From contig NZ_BNJW01000012.1 of the NCBI RefSeq assembly GCF_015751045.1, positions 21,689 to 85,688 of the forward strand: 64,000 nucleotides of DNA, given 5' to 3'. Within the stretch, counting starts at the first letter, position 1. Every line of letters begins with the position of its first letter. Origin of the DNA: Enterococcus lactis (GTDB lineage: Bacteria > Bacillota > Bacilli > Lactobacillales > Enterococcaceae). The position numbers and the translations under genes were made by a program. Positions 46,409 through 55,779 of this stretch are shown in pieces. Under the pieces are notes generated by a model that saw only the letters and a list, made by a program, of their open reading frames with translations, was not told where the DNA came from and searched no databases.

Positions 46409-46954
46409 ATGGAATCTTTTGAAAAAAACTGGTATGTCTTGCATACATATTCAGGATATGAAAACAAAGTAAAAGCAAATATCGAATCTCGTGCGCAAAG
46501 TATGAAAATGGCCGACTTTATTTTCCGTGTCGTTGTTCCTGAAGAAAAAGAAACAGAAGTCAAAAATGGGAAAGAAAAAGAAATCGTTCATAAAACATTT
46601 CCAGGATATGTTCTTGTTGAAATGATCATGACAGACGCTTCCTGGTATGTTGTCCGTAACACACCAGGTGTGACAGGATTCGTTGGTTCACACGGAGCTG
46701 GAAGCAAACCAGCACCACTACTTCCAGAAGAAGTCAATCATATCTTGCGTTCTATCGGCATGAGTCTACGACAAAATGATCTAGAAGTAGAAGTTGGCGA
46801 AGTTGTGAAAATCATCGAAGGCGCATTTGCTGGATTAGAAGGACAAGTAACAGAAGTTGATGGAGAAAAAGAAAAATTGAAAGTCAACATCGATATGTTT
46901 GGTCGTGAAACAAGTACAGAACTTGATTTCGATCAAGTAGATAAAATCGATTAA
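46409..46954 (+). CDS. nusG: Transcription termination/antitermination factor NusG
   Basis: RNA-polymerase-binding elongation factor of 181 residues. The NGN domain (about 1-115) has WYVLHTYSGYENKVK and FPGYVLVEM. The KOW domain (about 125-181) has VGEVVKIIEGAFAGLEG. AGGAG precedes ATG 46409. Followed by its own terminator. Confidence 0.97.
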   Translation: MESFEKNWYVLHTYSGYENKVKANIESRAQSMKMADFIFRVVVPEEKETEVKNGKEKEIVHKTFPGYVLVEMIMTDASWYVVRNTPGVTGFVGSHGAGSKPAPLLPEEVNHILRSIGMSLRQNDLEVEVGEVVKIIEGAFAGLEGQVTEVDGEKEKLKVNIDMFGRETSTELDFDQVDKID

Positions 46955-46964
46955 TGATTAATAA

Positions 46965-47014
46965 AAAGACTTGAAATGTCGATCATACGATTGACCTTTC
47001 AAGTCTTTCTTTTT
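46965..47014 (+). terminator. Terminator after nusG
   Basis: A 12-bp outer stem (46965-46976 with 46997-47008), extended inward by TGTCGATC/GATTGAC-type pairing, then a T run. Confidence 0.88.
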
Positions 47015-47037
47015 TCTATATGGAAAGGAAGAGGCGA

Positions 47038-47925
47038 ATGACAAATCAAATCAAAAATGTATGCAAACATGCGGCTACAGCAGCTTTAGTGCTTATCAGC
47101 TTGTTTGCGATAAGTGGTTGCCAGATGACGAAGACGAATACTACTGCAGTTTCTGATAAAGAAAAAACGGTAGAATCCAGTAAATTGATAGAAAAAACCA
47201 CTATTCCAACACTTTTTTTCCATGGCTACAGCGGGACAGAAAATTCCTTTAAAGGGATGTTGCAACGTTTGGAAAAAAATCAAAAAGCAGTAAAAGAATT
47301 AGTTTTAATAGTAGGAGCAGATGGACAAATACAAGCAGAAGGGGACTTGTCTGGAAAAGCAGACAATCCGATGGTCCAAGTATTGTTTGAAGATAATAAA
47401 AACAACGAGTGGAACCAAGCAGAATGGATCAAATCTTGTCTTTTGTATCTGAAAGAAAACGAGGGCATAGACAAAGTCAACATAGTGGGGCATTCCATGG
47501 GAGGGGTTAGTGCATTACGCTATTTAGGAACATATGGACAGGATACGTCATTGCCGCAAGTTCAGACATTTACGGCAATTGGTGCACCTTTTAATGATTT
47601 TGTCGATGACAGTGGGCAATCTCTGACAGAGGAGTTAGCAAAGGGGCCTGCTGTTGTTTCTAGCCGCTATCAAGATTATCAGCAAATGATCGGAAATATG
47701 CCTACAACTACTCGATTTTTCCTGATTGCCGGACAATTAGATGAAGCAGACTTGAGTGATGGGACAGTACCGTTAAACAGTGCATTAGCTGTCTATGCGT
47801 TGTTGAAACAACACGGAAATGAAGTAGAAGAAAAAATAGTAAAAGGCGAAAATGCCGCTCATAGTATGCTTCATGAAAACCAAGAAGTAGATCAGCTTGT
47901 TAGTCGATTTGTTTGGAACGAATAG
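47038..47925 (+). CDS. Alpha/beta-hydrolase lipoprotein (DUF915-like)
   Basis: Secreted, lipid-anchored hydrolase of 295 residues. The signal peptide ends in a lipobox FAISGCQ, with the Cys as anchor near residue 28. The mature part is an alpha/beta hydrolase with FHGYSGTENSF (oxyanion region), nucleophile elbow GHSMGG and late acid and His segments (GTVPLNS, AAHSML). Substrate unknown; DUF915 proteins are lipase- or esterase-like. ATG 47038 has AAGGAAGAGG upstream; an in-frame ATG at 47020 overlaps the preceding terminator region. Confidence 0.85.
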   Translation: MTNQIKNVCKHAATAALVLISLFAISGCQMTKTNTTAVSDKEKTVESSKLIEKTTIPTLFFHGYSGTENSFKGMLQRLEKNQKAVKELVLIVGADGQIQAEGDLSGKADNPMVQVLFEDNKNNEWNQAEWIKSCLLYLKENEGIDKVNIVGHSMGGVSALRYLGTYGQDTSLPQVQTFTAIGAPFNDFVDDSGQSLTEELAKGPAVVSSRYQDYQQMIGNMPTTTRFFLIAGQLDEADLSDGTVPLNSALAVYALLKQHGNEVEEKIVKGENAAHSMLHENQEVDQLVSRFVWNE

Positions 47926-47951
47926 CAAGAAAAGGATCCGAGAGTAAATGT

Positions 47952-47980
47952 TTGCTTACTTTTTGTAAGGATAGTATGAT
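47952..47980 (+). promoter_or_regulatory. Promoter of the lactate-oxidase-type gene
   Basis: TTGCTT (47952-47957), 17-base spacer, TATGAT (47975-47980). Confidence 0.55.
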
Positions 47981-48016
47981 TTATATGTAATCAAGAAGAT
48001 GAAAGAAGGATCTACT

Positions 48017-49117
48017 ATGACTTATCATACAAGTAATGAAGAACATCCAATCGATATCGTAAACATTGCCTCACTAGAAGGTCGTGTAAAAGAGCGCATG
48101 GAAGCAGGAGCTTTTGGCTATATTCGCGGTGGTTCTGAAGATGAGTGGACGATGAAAGAAAATACGACTTCTTTTAATACAAAAAAAATCATGCCACGGA
48201 TATTACGCGGAATCGACTCAGCAGATTTGCATACATCAGTTTTTGGAATTGAATTAGACACACCGATTATCCAAGCGCCATCAGCGGCCCAAGGATTGGC
48301 ACATGAAAAAGGGGAAGCTGATACAGCTAAAGGGGTAGCTGCTGCTGGATCAATCTTTTCCATCAGCACTTATGCGAACACGACAATCAAAGATGCAGCA
48401 GATGCAGCGCCAGGTGCACCGCAGTTTTTCCAATTATATATGAGTAAAGACGATGGATTCAATGAGTTCATTTTGAAAAAAGCAGTAGAAGCAGGGGCTA
48501 AAGCCATCATTTTAACGGCAGATTCAACGCTCGGTGGTTACCGTGAAGAAGATGTGATCAATCAATTCCAATTTCCATTACCAATGCCTAATTTAGCTGC
48601 TTATAGCGAACAAAGTGCAAGTGGGAATGGCGAAGGAAAAGGAATTGCAGAAATTTATGCAGCTGCAAAACAAGGCTTGACACCAGATGACATCAAAACA
48701 ATCAAAGAAATCACCAATCTTCCAGTCATCGTAAAAGGAATACAATCGCCAGAAGATGCAGTCATCGCTATCTCTGCAGGGGCAGATGGTATCTGGGTAT
48801 CTAATCATGGGGGGCGACAATTAGACGGAGGTCCTGCTTCCTTTGAAGTATTGCCAAAAATTGCCGAAGTAGTCAATAAACGTGTACCAGTGATTTTCGA
48901 CTCTGGCGTCCGTCGAGGAGAACATGTCTTTAAAGCTTTGGCAAGTGGTGCTGACTTAGTTGCGATTGGCCGACCAGTGATCTATGGATTGAATCTAGGT
49001 GGGGCAGAAGGGGTAACTTCTGTTTTTGAACACCTGAACAAAGAATTGTCGATCACGATGCAACTTGCAGGAACAAAAACGATTGATGAAGTAAAAAATA
49101 CGAAATTGATGGATTAA
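48017..49117 (+). CDS. lctO: FMN-dependent alpha-hydroxy acid oxidase, lactate oxidase type
   Basis: TIM-barrel flavoprotein of 366 residues in the lactate oxidase/glycolate oxidase family. It has AFGYIRGGSEDEWT near residue 36 (substrate Tyr), APSAAQGLAH, QLYMSKDD, VKGIQSPEDA and the catalytic segment SNHGGRQLDGGPAS with its His, then DSGVRRGEHVFKALASGA for FMN phosphate. Similarity to Aerococcus lactate oxidase suggests lactate plus O2 gives pyruvate plus H2O2. A different 2-hydroxy acid is possible. AAGAAGGA precedes ATG 48017. Confidence 0.85.
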   Translation: MTYHTSNEEHPIDIVNIASLEGRVKERMEAGAFGYIRGGSEDEWTMKENTTSFNTKKIMPRILRGIDSADLHTSVFGIELDTPIIQAPSAAQGLAHEKGEADTAKGVAAAGSIFSISTYANTTIKDAADAAPGAPQFFQLYMSKDDGFNEFILKKAVEAGAKAIILTADSTLGGYREEDVINQFQFPLPMPNLAAYSEQSASGNGEGKGIAEIYAAAKQGLTPDDIKTIKEITNLPVIVKGIQSPEDAVIAISAGADGIWVSNHGGRQLDGGPASFEVLPKIAEVVNKRVPVIFDSGVRRGEHVFKALASGADLVAIGRPVIYGLNLGGAEGVTSVFEHLNKELSITMQLAGTKTIDEVKNTKLMD

Positions 49118-49118
49118 T

Positions 49119-49162
49119 AAAAAAACGAAGAGAGGCCTAACTGTGCGTCTCTTCGTTTTTTT
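49119..49162. terminator. Terminator after the lactate-oxidase-type gene
   Basis: A 13-bp stem (49121-49133 with 49148-49160) bounded by A and T runs. It also faces convergent sdaAA. Confidence 0.92.
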
Positions 49163-49209
49163 GTGATGGAAATAACTAATCTCTTAATACTCGAAACTAG
49201 GCAGCTTTT

Positions 49210-50082
49210 TTACGACCTCTTATTTAAAATCTCTTCTGTAAGTCGCTTAGCAGTTGGCGTAACAGCTAAGCCGCCTTCTGCTGTCTCTTTGAAAATCGAT
49301 GGCATTTGTCGTCCGACTTGATACATCGCAGCAACGACTTCATCCGGTGGAATGACACTTTCGATACCCGCTAATGCCATGTCAGTAGAGATGAAAGCTT
49401 GAGAAGACCCTAAAGCATTACGTTTGACACAAGGTACTTCAACTAAACCTGCAACAGGATCGCAAATCAGTCCCATCATATTTTTCAATGTGATGGCTAC
49501 TGCTTGAGCTGCTTGATGAGGAGTCCCGTTTTTTGCGCAAACCAAAGCTGCCGCCGCCATTGCACTTGCAGAACCAACTTCTGCTTGACAACCCCCTTCT
49601 GCGCCACTAATAGAAGCGTTGTTCGCGATTACTAACCCGAAAGCGCCAGCAGTAAACAAGAATTCCAATTGCTGTTCATGTGACAAACCAAGCCGATCTC
49701 GGACAGCCATTAACACACCAGGAACAACCCCCGCACTTCCAGCAGTCGGTGTAGCACAAATCAATCCCATTTTTGCATTGACTTCGTTAACAGCTACAGC
49801 GTTGCGTACAGCCTTTAAGATCGTTTCTCCGCTCAAAAAATCTGCCTCGTTCAAATAATCATCTAATTTTTTTGCGTCGCCACCGGTAATCCCTGTGACG
49901 GAGGTGACACCTTCTTTTCCCTCGTTGATCGATTGTTCCATTACTGAAAGATTTTTTTCCATAATCGCAATGATCTGACTACGGGAACGACCGCTCATTT
50001 CCATTTCAACTGCAATCATCAATTCTGCTACACTTGAATAAGCTTTCGCTTGGTCTACTAATTCTTCAATCGATAAAAACAT
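49210..50082 (-). CDS. sdaAA: L-serine dehydratase, alpha subunit
   Basis: Iron-sulfur L-serine ammonia-lyase subunit of 290 residues, deaminating serine to pyruvate. Conserved parts are ATPTAGSAGVVPG, SGAEGGCQAEVGSA and ICDPVAGLVEVPCVKRN, whose Cys residues hold the 4Fe-4S cluster. AGGAGCTG lies before ATG 50082. It is downstream of sdaAB by 12 bases, in a two-gene operon. Confidence 0.96.
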   Translation of the reverse strand: MFLSIEELVDQAKAYSSVAELMIAVEMEMSGRSRSQIIAIMEKNLSVMEQSINEGKEGVTSVTGITGGDAKKLDDYLNEADFLSGETILKAVRNAVAVNEVNAKMGLICATPTAGSAGVVPGVLMAVRDRLGLSHEQQLEFLFTAGAFGLVIANNASISGAEGGCQAEVGSASAMAAAALVCAKNGTPHQAAQAVAITLKNMMGLICDPVAGLVEVPCVKRNALGSSQAFISTDMALAGIESVIPPDEVVAAMYQVGRQMPSIFKETAEGGLAVTPTAKRLTEEILNKRS

Positions 50083-50094
50083 TTTTTCAGCTCC

Positions 50095-50763
50095 TTAATC
50101 GAAATAGTTTACGCTGTCGATATTTGGCAGATGTTTGAGTCTTCTTACTGTTTCTTCAACTTGAGGATTATCTACTTCAATGATCATGATGGCACTTTCG
50201 CCTTTTGATTCCCGTGTCACTGTCATAGTACCGATATTCGTATTGGTTTCAGAAAGTATACCAGTCACTTTAGCGATCATCCCTGGAACATCTTGGTGAA
50301 CAACGATCAAGGTAGGTGTTCCCATGCTTAAAGAAATTTTGAATCCATTCAATTCAGAAATCTGGATATTGCCACCGCCGATCGAAATGCCAGTAACTGA
50401 AAGCTTTCGTGTTCCTTTTTTTAGAAGCATCTTTACAGAATTCGGATGTTCGGCTTTTTCACTCTTAGGAACAAACAAGACTTCCATGCCTGCTTCATAT
50501 GCCAATTTCAAAGAATCAGCTAAACGTTCATCATCAGGTTCCATTCCTAATAGACCGCCAACTAATGCAATGTCTGTTCCGTGCCCCCGATAGGTTTTTG
50601 CAAATGATTCATATAGATAAATATCTACAGAATCAGGTTGCTCGCCAAATATACTGCGTACGATCTTCCCAATTCTAGCTGCTCCAGCTGTGTGGGAGCT
50701 ACTTGGACCAATCATCACAGGTCCAATAATATCAAAGACACTTCTATACCTTAAATCTTTCAT
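50095..50763 (-). CDS. sdaAB: L-serine dehydratase, beta subunit
   Basis: Partner subunit of 222 residues. The N-terminal part has SVFDIIGPVMIGPSSSHTAGA with the substrate-binding SSSHT. A C-terminal ACT domain (about 148-220) starts at TPTLIVVHQDVPGMIAKV. ATG 50763 follows GAGGTGGAG by four or five bases and matches the usual N terminus; a GTG at 50772 overlaps that ribosome site. First gene of the sda operon. Confidence 0.95.
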   Translation of the reverse strand: MKDLRYRSVFDIIGPVMIGPSSSHTAGAARIGKIVRSIFGEQPDSVDIYLYESFAKTYRGHGTDIALVGGLLGMEPDDERLADSLKLAYEAGMEVLFVPKSEKAEHPNSVKMLLKKGTRKLSVTGISIGGGNIQISELNGFKISLSMGTPTLIVVHQDVPGMIAKVTGILSETNTNIGTMTVTRESKGESAIMIIEVDNPQVEETVRRLKHLPNIDSVNYFD

Positions 50764-50959
50764 TTTCTCCACCTCATTTTGTTATGTAGGAATCTTTGTA
50801 CAAGGGTCTAAAAAAACCGCGTTATTGTTTGCTTTCATCTGTTGAACCATGCTAGCGCAAGTGTAACATAAAAGAAGAAATGGGAACGAAAAATTGTTGT
50901 TTTTTTAGAATAAATTTAGCGTTTATTCAAGCAAAATGTAAAAATAGCAGAAAAAAATC

Positions 50960-50987
50960 TTGAAAAAACAAATAAATTTGCTATACT
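50960..50987 (+). promoter_or_regulatory. Promoter of rplK-rplA
   Basis: TTGAAA (50960-50965), 16-base spacer, TATACT (50982-50987). The 110-nt leader that follows holds short hairpins (GTGCA/TGCAC near 50996-51013, TCTGG/TCAGA near 51020-51035) and an inverted GGAG/CTCC pair near 51051-51070. Confidence 0.65.
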
Positions 50988-51106
50988 GTACCAGTGTGCA
51001 TTGTTTTGCACATTATTTGTCTGGATTTTTTCAGATCAGATAAAACGTGGGAGGAGAAATATGCATCTCCAATTAACCACATCACGGACTTAAGGAGGTA
51101 TGTCTC

Positions 51107-51529
51107 GTGGCAAAGAAAGTAGAAAAAATCGTTAAATTGCAAATTCCTGCAGGGAAAGCAACTCCAGCTCCACCAGTAGGTCCTGCACTAGGTCAAGCGG
51201 GTATCAATATCATGGGATTCACAAAAGAATTCAACGCTCGTACAGCTGATCAAGCAGGTTTGATCATTCCGGTTGTTATTTCTGTATACGAAGACCGTTC
51301 ATTCACATTCGTTACAAAAACACCGCCAGCTGCTGTTCTATTGAAAAAAGCAGCTAAAATCGAAAAAGGTTCAGGTGAACCAAACAAAAATAAAGTTGCG
51401 AAAGTTTCTAGCGATCAAGTAAGAGAAATCGCTGAATTAAAAATGGAAGACCTAAACGCAGCTAACGTTGAAGCAGCAATGCGCATGGTTGAAGGAACTG
51501 CACGAAGCATGGGGATCACTGTAGAATAA
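51107..51529 (+). CDS. rplK: 50S ribosomal protein L11
   Basis: L11 of 140 residues, part of the GTPase-associated centre where Rel senses uncharged tRNA and where thiopeptides bind. It has [20 protein letters not shown], including the proline-rich switch, and a C-terminal RNA-binding domain. The start is GTG 51107, with AAGGAGG 8 bases before it. It is the substrate of PrmA (2524 in this window). rplA follows about 100 bases later. Confidence 0.97.
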   Translation: MAKKVEKIVKLQIPAGKATPAPPVGPALGQAGINIMGFTKEFNARTADQAGLIIPVVISVYEDRSFTFVTKTPPAAVLLKKAAKIEKGSGEPNKNKVAKVSSDQVREIAELKMEDLNAANVEAAMRMVEGTARSMGITVE

Positions 51530-51632
51530 TCTCTACACCCTAAGACAGCAGCTTCTCAGTTGGCTCTATATTGAAAGATATAGAACACGTGGGAGGTACA
51601 ACCGTTATAACCACAATCAAGGAGGAACCAAA

Positions 51633-52322
51633 ATGGCTAAAAAGAGCAAAAAAATGCAAGATGCATTAAAAAAAGTTGATTCAAGTAAAGTTTATCCTGT
51701 TGCCGAAGCAGTAGCTTTAGCAAAAGAAACAAACATTGCAAAATTTGATGCAACAGTTGAAGTTGCATACCGTTTGAACGTAGACCCTAAAAAAGCAGAC
51801 CAACAAATCCGTGGTGCTGTTGTATTACCAAACGGAACTGGTAAAACACAAACTGTTTTAGTTTTTGCTAAAGGAGACAAAGCAAAAGAAGCTGAAGCAG
51901 CTGGTGCAGATTTCGTAGGTGACGACGACATGGTTCAAAAAATCCAAAACGGATGGTTTGACTTTGACGTAGTTGTTGCAACACCTGATATGATGGCTAC
52001 TGTAGGTCGTCTAGGACGTGTATTAGGACCAAAAGGCTTAATGCCAAACCCTAAAACTGGTACAGTTACAATGGATGTAACAAAAGCAGTAAACGAAGTG
52101 AAAGCTGGTAAAGTAACTTACCGTGTAGACAAAGCTGGAAACATCCATGTACCAATCGGAAAAGTTTCATTTGATGATGAAAAATTAGTTGAAAACTTTG
52201 CAACAATCCATGATGTATTGCTAAAAGCTAAACCATCAGCAGCTAAAGGTCAATACATGAAAAATGTAACGATCACAACAACATTTGGACCTGGTATCCA
52301 TGTTGACCAAGCTTCTTTCTAA
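51633..52322 (+). CDS. rplA: 50S ribosomal protein L1
   Basis: L1-stalk protein of 229 residues. It has [40 protein letters not shown] and a C-terminal GPGIHVD. L1 typically represses its own operon by binding the leader. AAGGAGG precedes ATG 51633. Co-transcribed with rplK. Confidence 0.97.
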   Translation: MAKKSKKMQDALKKVDSSKVYPVAEAVALAKETNIAKFDATVEVAYRLNVDPKKADQQIRGAVVLPNGTGKTQTVLVFAKGDKAKEAEAAGADFVGDDDMVQKIQNGWFDFDVVVATPDMMATVGRLGRVLGPKGLMPNPKTGTVTMDVTKAVNEVKAGKVTYRVDKAGNIHVPIGKVSFDDEKLVENFATIHDVLLKAKPSAAKGQYMKNVTITTTFGPGIHVDQASF

Positions 52323-52368
52323 TCAAATATTAGAACGTTGATTGATCCAACTGAAAAATAATTCTTGA

Positions 52369-52413
52369 CTCAACTAGTTTAGCATGCTAAGCTAGTTGAG
52401 GTTAATAATTAAC
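52369..52413. repeat. 32-bp palindrome and adjacent 13-bp palindrome after rplA
   Basis: Bases 52369-52400 form two 16-base complementary arms with a single T-G mismatch. Next to it, 52401-52413 reads GTTAATAATTAAC, also palindromic. There is no T run, so a plain terminator is unlikely. A TTGACT box (52365-52370) overlaps the left end, with a poor TAAGCT 17 bases on, so an operator or a stabilising 3' hairpin for rplA mRNA are both possible. Confidence 0.7.
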
Positions 52414-52520
52414 TTGTACCGAAGACAGTAGGTGGCTCCAAGCCTTAATTTCCTACCGAGGACGTTTATTGAATATATTCAATAGTCCCTCTATGTCTGC
52501 GGTGGCATAGAGTTTTTTAT
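52411..52520 (+). promoter_or_regulatory. Ribosomal protein L10 leader with attenuator
   Basis: The stretch GAAGACAGTAGGTGGCTCC (52421-52439) followed by CCTACCGAGGACG (52452-52464) is the conserved L10-leader core that L10-L12 binds to repress rplJL. The leader ends in a CTCTATG/CATAGAG hairpin (52489-52495 with 52506-52512) and six T, a plausible attenuating terminator. Confidence 0.82.
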
Positions 52521-52523
52521 TGT

Positions 52524-52659
52524 GAATCACTATGAACGAAGTGAATAGATGATGAACAATACTGGTTGAGCAAAGCGAAAGGAGTTTCCTTTCGAGCAAA
52601 GCGAGTAGAATCACTATGAACGAAGAGAATAGATGATAAACAATACTGGCTGAGCAAAG
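52524..52659. repeat. Pair of 52-bp direct repeats in the rplJ leader
   Basis: Copies at 52524-52575 and 52608-52659 differ at three positions. The 32-base spacer contains a CGAAAGGA/TCCTTTCG hairpin. The copies sit after the L10 leader attenuator and before the rplJ ribosome site. I do not recognise them as a named element. Confidence 0.85.
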
Positions 52660-52731
52660 AAACTATACAAGTGATTTGCCTTTTCAGTTCAAAAAACTCT
52701 TCCATCAAAATTCAGGAGGTGAAACTCAAAA

Positions 52732-53235
52732 ATGAGTGAAGCAATTATCGCAAAAAAAGCAGCAATCGTTGATGAAGTAAGCGAAAAATTTACAGCAGCT
52801 GCATCAGTAGTAGTCGTTGACTACCGCGGATTAACAGTTGATGAAGTAACACGTTTACGTAAACAACTTCGTGATGCTAACGTAGAAATGAAAGTTATCA
52901 AAAACTCAATTCTTTCACGTGCAGCTAAAAAAGCTGGCCTTGAAGGCATGGACGAAGTATTCACTGGACCTACAGCCGTTGCATTCAGTAACGAAGATGT
53001 AGTTGCACCAGCGAAAATCATGGACGAATTTGCTAAAGAAGCAAAAGCATTAGAAATCAAAGGCGGTATCATCGAAGGTAAAGTATCTTCATTGGAAGAA
53101 ATCACAGCATTGGCAAAATTGCCAAATCGCGAAGGACTTCTATCTATGTTGCTATCTGTACTACAAGCGCCAGTCCGCAACGTGGCTTACGCTGTCAAAG
53201 CAGTGGCAGACAAAGAAGATGGAGATGCAGCTTAA
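52732..53235 (+). CDS. rplJ: 50S ribosomal protein L10
   Basis: L10 of 167 residues, the base of the L7/L12 stalk. It has [20 protein letters not shown] and [18 protein letters not shown], and a C-terminal helix (about 140-167) where L12 dimers attach. AGGAGGTG precedes ATG 52732. Under the L10 leader. Confidence 0.97.
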   Translation: MSEAIIAKKAAIVDEVSEKFTAAASVVVVDYRGLTVDEVTRLRKQLRDANVEMKVIKNSILSRAAKKAGLEGMDEVFTGPTAVAFSNEDVVAPAKIMDEFAKEAKALEIKGGIIEGKVSSLEEITALAKLPNREGLLSMLLSVLQAPVRNVAYAVKAVADKEDGDAA

Positions 53236-53287
53236 TTGCCGCATAAAGTATTAAATAAAAAAGAACATTTAAACGGAGGAAATTATA

Positions 53288-53656
53288 ATGGCATTGAACA
53301 TTGAAAACATCGTTGCTGAGTTAAAAGAAGCAACTATCCTAGAACTTAACGACCTAGTTAAAGCTATTGAAGAAGAATTTGGCGTATCTGCTGCTGCTCC
53401 TGTAGCTGTAGCTGCTGCTGGTGGCGCTGCTGCTGCTGAAGAACAAACAGAATTCACTGTAGAATTAACTGCAGCTGGAGACCAAAAAGTTAAAGTTATC
53501 AAAGCAGTTCGTGAAGCAACTGGCTTAGGCTTGAAAGAAGCTAAAGCTGTAGTTGATGGCGCTCCTGCACCAGTTAAAGAAGGCGTATCTAAAGAAGAAG
53601 CTGACGAATTGAAAGCTAAACTTGAAGAAGTTGGCGCATCTGTAACTGTTAAATAA
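53288..53656 (+). CDS. rplL: 50S ribosomal protein L7/L12
   Basis: Stalk protein of 122 residues. It has an N-terminal dimerisation domain (about 1-35), an Ala-rich hinge ([18 protein letters not shown] type, about 36-52) and the C-terminal factor-binding domain with [24 protein letters not shown] precedes ATG 53288. Co-transcribed with rplJ and closed by a terminator. Confidence 0.97.
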   Translation: MALNIENIVAELKEATILELNDLVKAIEEEFGVSAAAPVAVAAAGGAAAAEEQTEFTVELTAAGDQKVKVIKAVREATGLGLKEAKAVVDGAPAPVKEGVSKEEADELKAKLEEVGASVTVK

Positions 53657-53670
53657 TTTTTTAACTATTT

Positions 53671-53716
53671 AAAAGCACTGAGATCCTATCTTGGATTTCG
53701 GTGCTTTTTTGTTTTT
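53671..53716 (+). terminator. Terminator of the rplJL operon
   Basis: A 16-bp stem with two mismatches (53671-53686 with 53693-53708) and T run. Confidence 0.88.
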
Positions 53717-53762
53717 ATGTTAAACTATTATTTAATGAATATAGTTTTTTTCAGGAGGTAAT

Positions 53763-54452
53763 ATGAAAAAGAAAAAAATCCGATTGATTTTGATCACGTT
53801 GGGAATCGTTCTGATACTGATGGTGGGCTATCGGTTGTATTTGGAATACCAGACAGATATACAATTATTTTTGAACCCGAAAGCAAGTAAAGCACAGCTA
53901 CTGGCTCATATCCGTTCTCACGGATTTTTCGCAGGGCTTCTTTTAGTCGTATTAACGGCAGTGATGTGTGCTGTTCCCGGTATCCCTACTTCGGTTATTG
54001 GTGTCATTGCCGGATTGAGCTTTGGTCCGTTCATTGGGGCAGGTATCAATGTTTTAGGGAATGCTCTGGGCAATATCTCCGCTGTGTTTTTGATGCATCG
54101 ATTGAAGTTTTTAGACAAGAAAACTGAAAAAAATCATTGGGTGCGATCCATTCGGCAAATGAGACATCCAAAAATAGGCGTAATGTTAGGTTACATGATA
54201 CCGGTGATCCCATCTTCTATGGTCAATTTTGCTGCAGATGCGATGAAACTGCCTCTTCAGCAAATCGTAATGTCGATCGTGATTGGAGTCATCCCTTCAT
54301 CTGTGTTGTATGCGTGTGGTGGAGAAGCTCTGTTTCACGGATATAACAAAACTGCAGTCACGTTGGTTGCAAGTGTTACTGTGTTAGTAGGGTTAGTTGT
54401 CTTCATTTATAAAGATCGTAAGAAAAAACAAGGAAAACAAAGACAAAAATAA
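53763..54452 (+). CDS. TVP38/TMEM64 family membrane protein (VTT domain)
   Basis: DedA-superfamily membrane protein of 229 residues with a VTT domain. It has an N-terminal anchor (about 7-24), then GIPTSVIGVIAGLSFGPFIGAGINVLG-type Gly/Pro-rich segments, VIPSSMVNFAADAMKLP and a final hydrophobic helix before a basic tail. Related proteins act in lipid scrambling or undecaprenyl-phosphate recycling; the specific role here is unknown. CAGGAGGT precedes ATG 53763. Confidence 0.87.
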   Translation: MKKKKIRLILITLGIVLILMVGYRLYLEYQTDIQLFLNPKASKAQLLAHIRSHGFFAGLLLVVLTAVMCAVPGIPTSVIGVIAGLSFGPFIGAGINVLGNALGNISAVFLMHRLKFLDKKTEKNHWVRSIRQMRHPKIGVMLGYMIPVIPSSMVNFAADAMKLPLQQIVMSIVIGVIPSSVLYACGGEALFHGYNKTAVTLVASVTVLVGLVVFIYKDRKKKQGKQRQK

Positions 54453-54533
54453 TAAGTATGGCGAATAGTTGTATTTTTCTATTTCCAATCTTTTCCATAA
54501 GTTGTAAACTAAGATAGGAAATGGGGGAAATCA

Positions 54534-55724
54534 ATGGAGAGTAAAGAAAAAACATCTTTAACAACATCGCTTATTTTATTATTATCAATCACTTGCGGCG
54601 TCGTTGTTGCTAATATGTATTATATCCAGCCGATTGGAACAAAAGTAGCAGCTAGTTTATCTGTTAGCACAAGTGCAGTCGGGATATTGACAATGCTGAC
54701 CCAGTTAGGCTATGCACTAGGGCTACTGTTTTTAGTTCCTTTAGGGGACGTGGTGGATCGTCCAAAATTAATTATACGAATGGCAGCGTTATCTGCTATC
54801 TCGCTGTTGGCCGCTTTTTTTGCGCCTTCGTTTACGTTATTTGCATGCGCTTCTTTTTTAATAGGATTACTTTCGATCGTGCCGCAAATCATCATTCCTT
54901 ACGGTGCGGTACTAGCGGGACCAAAAGCAAGAGGAAAAGTCATGGGAACATTGCTTAGCGGTTTACTCTTGGGGATTTTGCTTTCTCGGACGGTATCTGG
55001 TATTGTTGCCAGTCTTTTTTCTTGGCGGATGATCTATTTATTTGCTTTATGTGCCGTCGGGATTCTTACACTTCTGCTTTACTGGAAGATGCCGCGTTCT
55101 GTCCAGCAAAGTAGTACATCTGTTTCATACCTTGATTCACTCAAAAGTTTGCCGCATTTAGTTGCCTCTCAACGTTTATTAAGAGAAGCGGCAGTCAGCG
55201 GATTTTTTATGTTTGGCACATTTTCGATCTTTTGGTCTACGTTGATTTTTTATATCAGCAGTCCCGCTTACAATTGGGGGACTTTTGAAGCAGGGATATT
55301 AGCGATTTTTGGGTTGTCTGGAGCAGTCGCTGCACCTATCGTGGGACGACTGGCAGATTCTTATTCTGAAAGAAAAATTGTATATATGGGACTTGTTATG
55401 CAAACAATAAGTTTTATTGCTTTATTGGTTGGCGGAAGCCATTTGGCCATTTTGCTTTTAGCTATTATTTTATTAGACGTCGGGAATCAATTTGGTCAAG
55501 TCGCCAATCAAACACGAGTACAAGGACTAGGTGAAGCAGCAAGCAACCGAAATAATACTGTATTTATGTTTATGTACTTTATTGGAGGTGCGGCTGGTTC
55601 ATTGCTAGGGACGACCATGTGGCAGCAGTATGGTTGGTTAGGTGTAACGGTTAGCGGACTTGTTTTTCAGGGATGTGCGTTTTTCTTTCAATTCGTTGTT
55701 TTTCGAGAGAAAAAAGAAAACTGA
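54534..55724 (+). CDS. Major facilitator superfamily transporter
   Basis: Twelve-span MFS protein of 396 residues of the drug/metabolite efflux type. It has the motif-A-like loop VPLGDVVDRPKLI after the second helix and a second-half copy GRLADSYSERKIVYMG. The substrate cannot be inferred, and no regulator gene lies beside it. GGGGGAAATC precedes ATG 54534. Monocistronic between two terminators. Confidence 0.88.
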   Translation: MESKEKTSLTTSLILLLSITCGVVVANMYYIQPIGTKVAASLSVSTSAVGILTMLTQLGYALGLLFLVPLGDVVDRPKLIIRMAALSAISLLAAFFAPSFTLFACASFLIGLLSIVPQIIIPYGAVLAGPKARGKVMGTLLSGLLLGILLSRTVSGIVASLFSWRMIYLFALCAVGILTLLLYWKMPRSVQQSSTSVSYLDSLKSLPHLVASQRLLREAAVSGFFMFGTFSIFWSTLIFYISSPAYNWGTFEAGILAIFGLSGAVAAPIVGRLADSYSERKIVYMGLVMQTISFIALLVGGSHLAILLLAIILLDVGNQFGQVANQTRVQGLGEAASNRNNTVFMFMYFIGGAAGSLLGTTMWQQYGWLGVTVSGLVFQGCAFFFQFVVFREKKEN

Positions 55725-55730
55725 ACAACA

Positions 55731-55767
55731 AAAAAACTGATGATCATGCTATCATCAGTTTTTTTGT
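55731..55767. terminator. Bidirectional terminator between the MFS and ABC-F genes
   Basis: AAAAACTGATGA pairs with a T-rich TCATCAGTTTTT arm around a short loop. Confidence 0.88.
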
Positions 55768-55779
55768 CTTTTTGTCTCA

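Noticed and set aside
52524..52659. CRISPR-like array
   Set aside because: Only two repeat copies with a structured spacer and no cas genes nearby.
52517..52708. 63-codon minus-strand frame with an internally repeated peptide
   Set aside because: The peptide repeat only reflects the 52-bp DNA repeats in the rplJ leader; no ribosome site is present.
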